A stretch of DNA of 64,000 nt from contig CAJODL010000007.1 of assembly GCA_905233165.1 (NCBI GenBank), positions 119,966 through 183,965 of the forward strand, read 5' to 3'. The translations under genes and the position numbers were made by a program. The notes below the pieces were generated by a model. The model ran no database searches. It was given only the letters and a program-made list of their open reading frames with translations, and was not told the origin of the DNA. The first letter of the stretch is position 1, and each line of letters starts with the position of its first letter. Of the stretch, positions 15,419 to 23,900 are shown piece after piece. Source of the DNA: an uncultured Prevotella sp. GTDB taxonomy: Bacteria > Bacteroidota > Bacteroidia > Bacteroidales > Bacteroidaceae.

Positions 15419-16779
15419 AACGGTGCCGGGCTTTCGATGGTGATGGTTTCGTTGGTGACGGGGTGAATGAAGGAGAGTTTTGTGGCGTGTAGGTACATGC
15501 GGTCAGCTGCTTCGGAGCCGTAAAGCGGGTCACCAAGAATGGGCATCCCTAAGCCGTCAGGATGGGCGCAGTGTACGCGCAACTGATGGGTGCGACCTGT
15601 CAGAGGACGCAGCTTCACAACATTGGGGGAAAGGAATTCATATTCGGTTGTGGCTTCCTTTCCTTTTTTATAATCTACCACCTGCATCGGACGGTTGTAA
15701 AAATCGGGAGAAAGGGGCAAGGCGATTTTTCCAGTTGACAATTGACAGGTGACAGGTGACAAAGATTTATCGTTAAGGTTATCGTTGGCTCTGCCGCTTA
15801 GGACTGCGACGTATTCTTTCTGTACGTTTTCGTGGAGGGCGAACTGGCGTTGCATCGCCTTATACACCTCTGGGGGCTTGGCAGCAAGGAGGATGCCGCT
15901 GGTGTCCATATCGAGGCGATGGACCATACGAGGGTTAATTGACAATTGACAATTGACAGTTGACAGTTGAGAGTTGACAGTTGAGAGTTGACAGGTGATA
16001 GTTGATAGTTGATAGTTAAGTTGGTCGTGCAGTATCTTTTCGGCACAGTGGTTGTCTCGTTTGCCTGGGACGCTGAGGAGTCCAGCGGGCTTATCGACTG
16101 CAATGAGCCAGGGGTCTTCATAGAGTACCTTCAGATGTGTCACAGGAGGGGGAGCGGGGCGGCTGCCTATCACCTCCTGAAGGCGATTGCCCAAAAGAAA
16201 AGGGAGTATGGGTTGACACTTCGCCTGACAGGGTTCGTAGGTCATACCGTGATGGCGTATCTCGCCCTTGGGGGATTTGCCGTACCAGAATTCTGTTAGG
16301 GCAAGGGGTATCATATTATGGCTATTGGCATAATGCAGCAGCTTGGGGGCGCAGCACTCCCCTGTCCCACCTGGTGGCTGTGTCTGCTTGGAATGGTTTG
16401 CTGTAGCCCAATCGCTAAAGACATCGCGGACAGAACGTCTTTCGCCATTTGGGGAGCACAGCACGAATTTTGAGAACAGCCATCGCTGCAGGGCGGCAGA
16501 ACGTTCGCGAGTGGGTTTGCCGGCATCATGCAAGGCAACTATCTCTACCTCATGACGTTTGAAATAGCCTTGTGGCTGGAGATAGTCATAGATGGGTGGC
16601 ACATAGCCTTCCCAATCGCTCCTGCCGCATATCTGTCCGGAATAGGCTTTCAAGACATGCCCATCAGTGGTGACGAGGATGCCAAACATCTTGCCCTGAG
16701 AGACTTCTTCATGCCATTCTGCATGAGCCTCAATATCAGCTAAAACGTCGTCTATGTAAGGTCTAAAGTCTAAGGTCAA
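15412..16779 (-). CDS. RluA-family pseudouridine synthase with repeat-derived insertions
   Basis: 455 aa. The N-terminal about 210 residues are the extra domain seen in Bacteroidales RluA-like proteins (GKMFGILV near 29-36). The catalytic domain begins near LIAVDKPAGLLSVPG and has the active-site motif HRLDMDTSG with catalytic D290 and RTHQLRVH near the C-terminus. Two stretches, about residues 255-282 and 341-350, are translations of 7-bp DNA repeats (QLSTVN/QLSTIT-like) and interrupt otherwise conserved segments without breaking the frame. The start (TTG at 16779) and first codons, and the stop, also lie in heptamers. The usual N-terminus is missing, so the start is uncertain and activity is not assured. 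Confidence 0.8.
   Translation of the reverse strand: MTLDFRPYIDDVLADIEAHAEWHEEVSQGKMFGILVTTDGHVLKAYSGQICGRSDWEGYVPPIYDYLQPQGYFKRHEVEIVALHDAGKPTRERSAALQRWLFSKFVLCSPNGERRSVRDVFSDWATANHSKQTQPPGGTGECCAPKLLHYANSHNMIPLALTEFWYGKSPKGEIRHHGMTYEPCQAKCQPILPFLLGNRLQEVIGSRPAPPPVTHLKVLYEDPWLIAVDKPAGLLSVPGKRDNHCAEKILHDQLNYQLSTITCQLSTVNSQLSTVNCQLSINPRMVHRLDMDTSGILLAAKPPEVYKAMQRQFALHENVQKEYVAVLSGRANDNLNDKSLSPVTCQLSTGKIALPLSPDFYNRPMQVVDYKKGKEATTEYEFLSPNVVKLRPLTGRTHQLRVHCAHPDGLGMPILGDPLYGSEAADRMYLHATKLSFIHPVTNETITIESPAPFI
15735..15762. repeat. 7-bp repeat block inside the pseudouridine synthase gene, four units
   Basis: TTGACAA, TTGACAG, GTGACAG, GTGACAA within the coding sequence, translated on the minus strand as a short SPVTCQLST-like insertion just before the conserved GKIALPL segment. 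Confidence 0.85.
15939..16015. repeat. 7-bp repeat block inside the pseudouridine synthase gene, eleven units
   Basis: Eleven uninterrupted heptamers (TTGACAA, TTGACAG, TTGAGAG, GTGATAG and TTGATAG types), 77 bases, immediately upstream in translation of the catalytic HRLD motif. Three units make 21 bases, so the reading frame repeats every seven residues. Confidence 0.9.
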
Positions 16780-16835
16780 ATGACTAAGAACTAAGAATTG
16801 AGAACTAAGAACTGAGAACTAAGAACTAAGGTCAC
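16759..16835. repeat. 7-bp repeat block spanning the pdxY/pseudouridine synthase junction, eleven units
   Basis: Eleven heptamers (AGGTCTA, AAGTCTA, AGGTCAA, then mostly AGAACTA) run from inside the 5' end of the pseudouridine synthase gene across the 52-base gap to the TGA stop of the pyridoxamine kinase gene (16832-16834). Confidence 0.9.
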
Positions 16836-17704
16836 AGGTCTCCGAGGTGGCGTTCTACAGGGATGCCGCGGTTTTTGTCTTCGTTATCCTTATTAAGGTC
16901 TATCCAATGGCGGAGGGTGTCCATCGAGGTTTGGGTGGCGTGTTGCAGGGTGTCACCATCCTGCAGACGGCCGACAATGATAGACGAGAAGATGTCTCCA
17001 GTTCCGGGGAATTGGACTGGGGAGGCGGTCCCTCCCCTGCCCTCTCCAGTTAGGGAGGGAGTATTTGTGGTGTATATTACTTCGTATGGAAGGAGCAGGT
17101 ATTCGGCTGAAAAATGATTGTAGCCTATGACAGCTGGTTTGCCATCAACGATGCAACTGGTGACGAGGACGGACATAGAACCGATGCGCCGCAACTTGTT
17201 TATCAAACCTTTGGCCTCATCCCATGTGATACCCTCATGGCGATATTCCACGCCTGCCAGCAGACAGGCCTCGGTATAGTTAGGGAAACACAGATGGGCT
17301 GCCGACAACATCTCACGCATGCAACGGATAGTACCCTCGTTGGCACCAGCATACATCTTGCCATAGTCGCCCATAACAGGATCGACATATATCTTTGTAC
17401 CAAGAGAGGCCTGCTCACGACAATAGTGTGCCACCAGCTGCGCCTGACGTTCGGACGCCATAAAACCGGTTACTATAGCATCGAAGCTGAAGCCCAGCTC
17501 ATTCCATTTGGACATCGCCTCCTGGATGTAGTCGGTGCTCTCGAGAATAGCGAACTTTCCATAGGGGAAGGTGTTGGAGATGAGCATAGTAGGCAGGTTG
17601 AACACATCGTGACCCATATAAGAGAAAATGGGCATCTGACATGCTGCCGCTACCTTACCATAGCCGCACATATCGCTGATGAGAAGTATTTTGCTTTTTA
17701 CCAC
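16832..17704 (-). CDS. pdxY: Pyridoxamine/pyridoxal kinase, PfkB-like fold
   Basis: Salvage enzyme that phosphorylates B6 vitamers. The N-terminal KSKILLISDMCGYGKVA matches the family opening, followed by NLPTMLIS, a VDPVMGDYGKMY metal/nucleotide segment and GTGDIFSSIIVG, which holds the anion-hole GTGD and catalytic Asp. I choose the GTG at 17704 (290 aa): the longer open frame adds 54 residues read through an A/T-rich repeat and promoter sequence. A -7 TATCTTTG lies only four bases upstream, so the transcript would be leaderless or nearly so. A low-complexity insertion (TPSLTGEGRGGTASP) is present before GTGD. The stop codon lies in a heptamer block. Confidence 0.85.
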   Translation of the reverse strand: MVKSKILLISDMCGYGKVAAACQMPIFSYMGHDVFNLPTMLISNTFPYGKFAILESTDYIQEAMSKWNELGFSFDAIVTGFMASERQAQLVAHYCREQASLGTKIYVDPVMGDYGKMYAGANEGTIRCMREMLSAAHLCFPNYTEACLLAGVEYRHEGITWDEAKGLINKLRRIGSMSVLVTSCIVDGKPAVIGYNHFSAEYLLLPYEVIYTTNTPSLTGEGRGGTASPVQFPGTGDIFSSIIVGRLQDGDTLQHATQTSMDTLRHWIDLNKDNEDKNRGIPVERHLGDL

Positions 17705-17708
17705 GCTG

Positions 17709-17716
17709 CAAAGATA
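17709..17716 (-). promoter_or_regulatory. -7 element of the pdxY promoter
   Basis: TATCTTTG on the minus strand, with no convincing TTTG at the -33 position. Its closeness to the GTG start implies a very short or absent leader. Confidence 0.5.
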
Positions 17717-17726
17717 CTGAAAAAAA

Positions 17727-17754
17727 ATGAAAAAATGAAAAAATGAAAAAATGA
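17727..17754. repeat. 8-bp ATGAAAAA tandem repeat
   Basis: ATG triplets recur every eight bases (17727, 17735, 17743, 17751), separated by A-runs, in the divergent region between pdxY and surE. Confidence 0.7.
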
Positions 17755-17800
17755 AAGTTAAAAGGTTATTAAAGAATAGAGAAAAAAACTCTATTTTCTT

Positions 17801-17830
17801 TTTGTCTATCACATTTTTTTTATATCTTTG
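17801..17830 (+). promoter_or_regulatory. Promoter of surE
   Basis: -33 TTTG (17801-17804), 18-base spacer, -7 TATCTTTG (17823-17830). The surE ATG follows seven bases later, so this transcript too has almost no leader. Confidence 0.7.
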
Positions 17831-17837
17831 TGCCCGT

Positions 17838-18635
17838 ATGGCAAAACCCCTAATACTAATATCCAACGATGACGGCTATCATGCTAAGGGCATGAAATGC
17901 CTCATAGACTTCATTCGCGATATCGGCGACATCGTTGTCTGTGCCCCTGAGAGCACTCGCTCCGGCTATTCCATGGCGTTCAGCGCCACTACCCCGCTGA
18001 CATTGAAGGAGCGTGAGATAAGAGGTATCAACGACACCCCACAGGATTCCAGAGAAAACATCTGTAAGGTATATTCCTGTTCAGGCACTCCTGTAGATTG
18101 TCTGAAGATGGCCTACAACCGCCTTTGCCCCCGCAAACCCGACCTTGTGTTGGGAGGCATCAATCACGGCGGCAACGAGAGTACCAACTGCCACTATAGC
18201 GGCACGGTGGGCATTGTGATGGAGGGAGCCCTGAAGGGTATTCCGAGCATAGCCTTCTCACTCTGCGACTTCGACGACGAAGCCGACTTTGAGCCGATGC
18301 GACAACTGGTGAGGAAGATGGTGAAGAAGGTGTTGGAGGAAGGCTTGCCGACATACGTATGCCTCAACGTCAACGTTCCAAAAGAATGGAACGGAGAGAC
18401 GAAGGTATGCCGCATGGCGCATGGGCATTGGAGGCAAGAGGTAGATGCACGGGTGCATCCAGGCAATGGAAAGCCATACTACTGGATGACAGGCTACTAC
18501 CAGAATGACGAGCCACATGCAGAGGATACTGATGCCTGGGCCATAGCGCAGGGATATGCAGCAATAACACCGCTGACAGTTGACCAGACAGCGGATATAG
18601 AGTTTAAAGGTCTAAGGTCAAAGGTCAAAGCTTAA
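17838..18635 (+). CDS. surE: 5'/3'-nucleotidase SurE
   Basis: Divalent-metal nucleoside 5'-monophosphate phosphatase. The metal-binding NDDG is at residues 10-13; SGTPVDCLKMA and SGTVGIVMEGAL are the further family blocks. I choose the ATG at 17838 right after the promoter -7 element; the longer frame from 17751 is upstream of that promoter. Length is 265 aa. The C-terminal tail FKGLRSKVKA is encoded by heptamer repeats (AGGTCTA, AGGTCAA), so it is probably a recent addition. lpxB follows after 13 bases. Confidence 0.93.
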   Translation: MAKPLILISNDDGYHAKGMKCLIDFIRDIGDIVVCAPESTRSGYSMAFSATTPLTLKEREIRGINDTPQDSRENICKVYSCSGTPVDCLKMAYNRLCPRKPDLVLGGINHGGNESTNCHYSGTVGIVMEGALKGIPSIAFSLCDFDDEADFEPMRQLVRKMVKKVLEEGLPTYVCLNVNVPKEWNGETKVCRMAHGHWRQEVDARVHPGNGKPYYWMTGYYQNDEPHAEDTDAWAIAQGYAAITPLTVDQTADIEFKGLRSKVKA

Positions 18636-18642
18636 TGCTTAA
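18608..18642. repeat. 7-bp repeat block at the surE 3' end, five units
   Basis: AGGTCTA, AGGTCAA, AGGTCAA, AGCTTAA, TGCTTAA. The first four supply the last codons and the TAA stop of surE. Confidence 0.85.
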
Positions 18643-18648
18643 AGAAAG

Positions 18649-19806
18649 ATGAAATACTACTTAATAGCTGGGGAGGCGAGTGGTGACCTTCATGCTTCAC
18701 ATCTTATCACGGCGCTGAAGAAGGCTGACGATGAAGCGACATTCCGCTTTATCGGGGGCGACAACATGATAGCGGCAGCAGGACAAGAGGAAGCGTGTTC
18801 CAGACACTATAAGGATATCGCTTACATGGGATTTGTTCCTGTGCTGGTACATCTGCGCACTATCTTCAAGGCAATGGCAAGGTGTAAAGAGGACATTATG
18901 GCGTTTCAGCCCGACTGCGTCATCTTTGTTGACTATGCAGGATTCAACCTCAAGATAGCAAAGTATCTTCGAAAGAGAATAAACCAAGGGACTCTTTCTG
19001 CAAAACTGTTCTATTATATATCACCCAAGATATGGGCTTGGAAGGAATATCGCATAAAGAACTTCAAACGCGACATCGACGAGATGTTCTCTATCCTACC
19101 CTTCGAGAAGGAATTCTTTGAGGAGAAGCACCACTACCCCATCCACTATGTGGGCAACCCTACTGCAGACGAGATACGCAAATGGAAGGAGGCAAATCCT
19201 TATTGGGAGACAGAACGTGAAACCAGTTTGCCGACGATAGCCATCCTGCCCGGCTCGCGAAAGCAGGAGATAAAGGATAATCTGCCCACTATGCTGGAGG
19301 CATTGAAGGGAATAGAGGGATATCGGTTTGTCATAGCAGGAGCACCTGGCATAGATGCTGACTACTATAACCAGTTTTCGGACTATAAACATCATTGCTA
19401 CACGATACTCTTCGGACAGACGCACGACATACTGAACTCTTCAACAGCTGCCCTCGTAACATCCGGAACAGCAACACTGGAGACATCGTTATTCAACGTG
19501 CCACAGGTGGTTTGCTACAAGACACCAGTGCCACACGTTATACGTTGGGCCTTCAACCATATCATCAAGTGCCCATACATATCACTTGTAAACCTGATTG
19601 CCGACAGAGAGGTGGTACCGGAACTCTTCGCAGAACGTTTTTCAGCAAAAAACATTCACAAGGAACTGCTCAACATACTACCAGGAAATCCAGGACGCGA
19701 AGCAATGCTGGAGGGTTATAGAGAGGTGCAGGAAAGGCTGGGCGACACCCCTGCAGCGGATAATGCCGCAAGGAAGATGGTGGAGGAGTTGAGAGTTAAA
19801 AGTTAA
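18649..19806 (+). CDS. lpxB: Lipid-A-disaccharide synthase
   Basis: GT19 inner-membrane-associated enzyme that joins lipid X and UDP-2,3-diacylglucosamine to make the lipid A disaccharide. The family opening YYLIAGEASGDLHAS, YISPKIWAWKEYR, LPFEKEFF, HYVGNPTADE and LPGSRKQEI are all present. It has 385 aa, the usual length. The C-terminal residues and stop lie in AGTTAAA heptamers. Its place in a surE-lpxB-glycosyltransferase operon fits cell-envelope biogenesis. Confidence 0.95.
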   Translation: MKYYLIAGEASGDLHASHLITALKKADDEATFRFIGGDNMIAAAGQEEACSRHYKDIAYMGFVPVLVHLRTIFKAMARCKEDIMAFQPDCVIFVDYAGFNLKIAKYLRKRINQGTLSAKLFYYISPKIWAWKEYRIKNFKRDIDEMFSILPFEKEFFEEKHHYPIHYVGNPTADEIRKWKEANPYWETERETSLPTIAILPGSRKQEIKDNLPTMLEALKGIEGYRFVIAGAPGIDADYYNQFSDYKHHCYTILFGQTHDILNSSTAALVTSGTATLETSLFNVPQVVCYKTPVPHVIRWAFNHIIKCPYISLVNLIADREVVPELFAERFSAKNIHKELLNILPGNPGREAMLEGYREVQERLGDTPAADNAARKMVEELRVKS

Positions 19807-19865
19807 AAGTTAAAAGTTAAGAGTTAAGAAAAATACTTTTGACCTTTGACCTTAGACCTTTGAAT
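19787..19865. repeat. 7-bp repeats at the lpxB 3' end and following gap
   Basis: AGTTGAG, AGTTAAA x3 and AGTTAAG x2 (19787-19828) contain the lpxB stop codon. After nine bases a second run, TTTGACC x2, TTAGACC, TTTGAAT (19838-19865), leads to the next gene. Confidence 0.85.
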
Positions 19866-19879
19866 AAAGATTATGCATC

Positions 19880-20920
19880 ATGAAAATAGGTTACGACGCT
19901 AAGCGATATTATCACAATAACACAGGGTTAGGCAACTATAGCCGCACCCTTATAAATGCTATCCATACCCATTATCCGAAGATTGATACGAAGCTTTATG
20001 ACGAGAAGGCTTTGGTACGCACTTTCTGGTTGGGCCACAAGGCGAAGGAGGACGGATGTGTCTTGTTTCACGGACTGTCTAACGAACTGCCACGAGACAT
20101 CAACAAGGTGGGCATCAAGAGTATCGTCACTATGCACGATGTGGCATGGAGGACTTTTCCAAGGATGTATAAGCCGATAGACATTTTCCTGTATGAACAG
20201 AAATATGGCTGGTCGGCAAAGAATGCTACCCACGTAATATGCATCAGCGAATCGACAAAGAAGGATGTGATGCAATTCTATGGGGTTCCGGAAGAACGCA
20301 TCAGTGTCATCTACCAACCTGTGCAACAGCTCTTCTATACCCCTATGGAAAAGCAAAAGGCTGCGGATATCGTGAAGGAATATGTGGATGACGACTTTAT
20401 CCTGACAGTAGGCAGCATCAATGCCCGCAAGAATCTATTGGGTATGCTGAAGGCATACGCAAGGTTGGAGAAGCGTCCGAAGTTTGTCGTGATAGGCAAT
20501 GGGCATGAATATCGCAAGCTATGTGAGAAATTCATACAGGAAAAGAATCTTGAAAATGATATCATCATAATAGACAACATTCACGAAGGATATGTACTGC
20601 AAGCCTTCTATACCTGTGCAAAGGTTCTGATGTATCCATCATATTATGAAGGATTTGGATTGCCCGTAGTAGAGGCAGCCTTGCAACGCTGCCCTATTAT
20701 CACAAGTAATGTCTCTTCACTGCCAGAGGCAGCAGGAAATGGTGCCATACAGGTAGCGCCGAATGACATAAAAACAATGGCATCATCATTACACAGGCTG
20801 CTGACAGACCCACAGGAATGCACCTACTTAGGACAGAAAGCCTATGAGCACGCAACGGAACATTTTAATTCGGAAGAACTGACTAACGACATTTATAAAC
20901 TTTACAACTCTATCCTATGA
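19880..20920 (+). CDS. Glycosyltransferase family 4
   Basis: 346-aa GT-B fold enzyme. The donor-binding half shows LTVGSINARKNL and the family E-x7-E motif in YPSYYEGFGLPVVEA; the N-terminal half has a GLGNYSRTL acceptor loop. No membrane span, so it acts at the cytosolic face. The acceptor is unknown; being next to lpxB, a lipopolysaccharide core sugar is possible. The stop overlaps the ATG of the next gene (ATGA). Confidence 0.85.
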   Translation: MKIGYDAKRYYHNNTGLGNYSRTLINAIHTHYPKIDTKLYDEKALVRTFWLGHKAKEDGCVLFHGLSNELPRDINKVGIKSIVTMHDVAWRTFPRMYKPIDIFLYEQKYGWSAKNATHVICISESTKKDVMQFYGVPEERISVIYQPVQQLFYTPMEKQKAADIVKEYVDDDFILTVGSINARKNLLGMLKAYARLEKRPKFVVIGNGHEYRKLCEKFIQEKNLENDIIIIDNIHEGYVLQAFYTCAKVLMYPSYYEGFGLPVVEAALQRCPIITSNVSSLPEAAGNGAIQVAPNDIKTMASSLHRLLTDPQECTYLGQKAYEHATEHFNSEELTNDIYKLYNSIL

Positions 20921-23900
20921 AAAAGAATTCGTTCAGACTGAAGTTTTTGGCAATCTTCTCACTGCTATGCTGTTACTCCTATGCAGCAGGCGTAGTGGAC
21001 ATCACAAGCAAACTCACCAACCCATCATTTGAGGTTGACGACATCACAGCCCTCACCCAGAAGACAGAAAGTGCTGACGGCCTGCGTGGCTATATCCAGC
21101 CCCAGCCTGTCGGATGGACTTATGGTGGTTCTGCTTTGGACAAGCAGCTGATTATTACAACCAACTGCTTTACCGACAACAACTTTGGCAAGGTTACAAC
21201 TCTTACCGATGGCACACAGGGTTACTATCTCCGCATGGGATGGAGCGCAGGATCTTCTACCCTGAACCAGACCATCACATTATCTGCAGGAAAATATCGC
21301 TTTGCTGCCGATATCCGCTCTGCATACAATGGTACGGCTACCTCAAGCATAAAGATTGTGGCAGGAAGCGACAACTCCAACACCCCTTTCACAAAAGGCA
21401 GCGCCCCTTGTTTCCCAACAATGGCGTGGTCAACAGTAAGTGTTGATTTTACTGTTACGGAAGAGAAACAGATACCTCTCGGATTCGCCATCACATGGGT
21501 AAGCGGTGGTTCTTGTGTCATGATAGATAATGTAAAACTCTATGATGTCACAAACGAGACAGTTGACCCCGACCCAACAGAAGGAGATGTTCCTTCGCCA
21601 ACAGAGGGTATCATCGACAATACCTTTGTTCCTGAAGGCGAGATGATGACAGACCTGCTGAAGATGCTGGCTCGCTTCACTCCTTATATGAAGAATTACT
21701 GGTTCCAGTGTGCCAGTCCTAACAGCATCAACGAAAGCTGCGGTTTCTTCTATAATACCGAAAACGGCACTTCCCCATCATGTCCCAGTGGCGAGAGAGG
21801 TGTTCGCCCTAATGCCGACCTGTCGATGGTTGCAGCATTCCTGGTAAAGTATGCGAAGCCTGCCGGCATAGTACTGCCACAAGGCATCACATACGACCTG
21901 CTGGAAGAATATGCCATGAAGAGTCTTATATATGCCTACTCTACTCACAAGGCCAACAAACTGAAGATATGTTCTGGTGGCGACTACTGGGGTTCTACCT
22001 CTACATCTGATGCCGTATGGGAATCGAGCCTGTGGGCGATGTCTGTAGCATATTCCGCATTCTTCCAGTGGGACAAGCTCTCGGATGCCCAAAAGGGATA
22101 TATATATGCCCTGTTGAAGGCAGAGTGTAACTACGAATTAGGTCGCACAGTACCAACTGGCTATGCTGGCGATACGAAGGCAGAAGAGAATGGTTGGGAA
22201 GCAGATGTGCTGGCTGCCACACTCGGACTGTTCCCTGATGACGCTTTGGCAGAAAAATGGTTTGAGAGAATGAGACTCTTTGCCATCAATTCATACAGCC
22301 ATTATAGCGATGCATCAAATGCTGATGCTATAGACCCCGACTACAACGACACCTCTGTAGCAGACCTTTATAAAGGTAATAACCTATATTCTGACTATAC
22401 CCTGCAGAACCACAATCTCTTCCATACATCATACCAGAATGTAGTAATGCAGGAACTTGGTGAGGCTGCATTGGCTCTAAAGCTATTCCAAAGCGGTAAC
22501 AGCGGAAGCAAAGTATGGGCATCAAACGCTTTGCAGCATAACAATCAAGAGGTTATGGACAATGTGCTGAACTGGCTCGCCCTTGCTGATGGAGAACTGG
22601 CTATGCCTAACGGAAACGACTGGTCGCTGTTCCTATATGACCAGATTACATCATACTCTACTCAGGCATGTTTCCAAAGAGACCCTAATGCCTTGATGTT
22701 GGAGAATCTGGCATACAAACAGATAAAGGCACGCCAGACAACAACATTAGACGGCTCATGGCTGTTGCGTCCTGATGTAGCAGCACGTCGTATGGGTGTG
22801 GAGGCACATCGTGTGATGATGACATACCTCATGCACCTCACAAACTCTACTGCCGACATCACCCCGACATCATGGGAGGAGTTCCGCAATGCTCACAGCA
22901 AGGCGATGGTACTTGAGTGCCAGAATGTAGTGAGAGCATACACCCCAGAACGCTTCTCATGCTTCTCTTGGTCAGACGGTCTGAAGTCATACACGGGATA
23001 TTTTGCTGCCGACAAAGCCGACAAGAACAAAATCATAGTTCCCTATCGTGCCAACAACTCCGGAAATATCACAGGATGGTATGAGGTAAGCGGCAAGGGC
23101 CTCAACGCATCGCCTGTTGTCAACGGCATATATCAGTTGGACGAAAATGCATGGGTGATGAATGGTGAGTTGAGTGTTAATGACAAGGCATTGGACAATC
23201 GTTTTGCGATATATTCTACAGCAGGTAATGCCATAATATACCTCGATTATGTTAAAGCAAATACTGCTTGTACCATAACAGCAGAAAAGGGCGGCTTGCT
23301 GGCAATATCTACTGATGAGCTGACAAAGCAAAAGCGCACCCTCTACTACGATGATGGCGAGGGAGACATCACATGGAAGCAGACAGACGGAGTCAGCCAA
23401 TCTACCTTCTCATCAGACTGGGTGAACATAGATAACGAAATAGGTGTTGCTGGCCATAATGGCAAGAAGATAGCATTCGGAGATCGCAATGCGAATAATT
23501 CCATATACACCTCAAAGCTCTACCCGATGTACGACAACAACAGCCGTTCCGTAAAGGCAGGAGACTATGTTGATGCACGCCATCTGGTTTATTACTCTAA
23601 CGTAACAGCAGAGACTACGAGAGAATTATCTGACGCCATCACAAAACTGTCGTTTAAAAATGACGGATGGAACGGCATCATATCTCTCGACCCATCTGGA
23701 AGGTACTATGTAATGGTGGCAAACTTCTTCGGAAGCACAGTCAACTCCGCCTCAACAGTTGTCAGTGTCGCTGGTATGGGAGCGCCCATATATGCTCCTG
23801 TGATGGTGGTAGAAAATAACCAGTCCGTATCGGCTGCCTACGAACTTTCCCAAAATAATTCATTTGCGAAACCGATAAATTTCTTTATCGATAGCGAGGC

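Noticed and set aside
15939..16015. CRISPR-like array
   Set aside because: The unit is 7 bp with no spacers and lies in coding sequence; no cas genes are present.
16847..17117. Small plus-strand frames opposite the pyridoxamine kinase gene
   Set aside because: Overlapping frames with low-complexity translations, antisense to conserved kinase motifs including GTGD.
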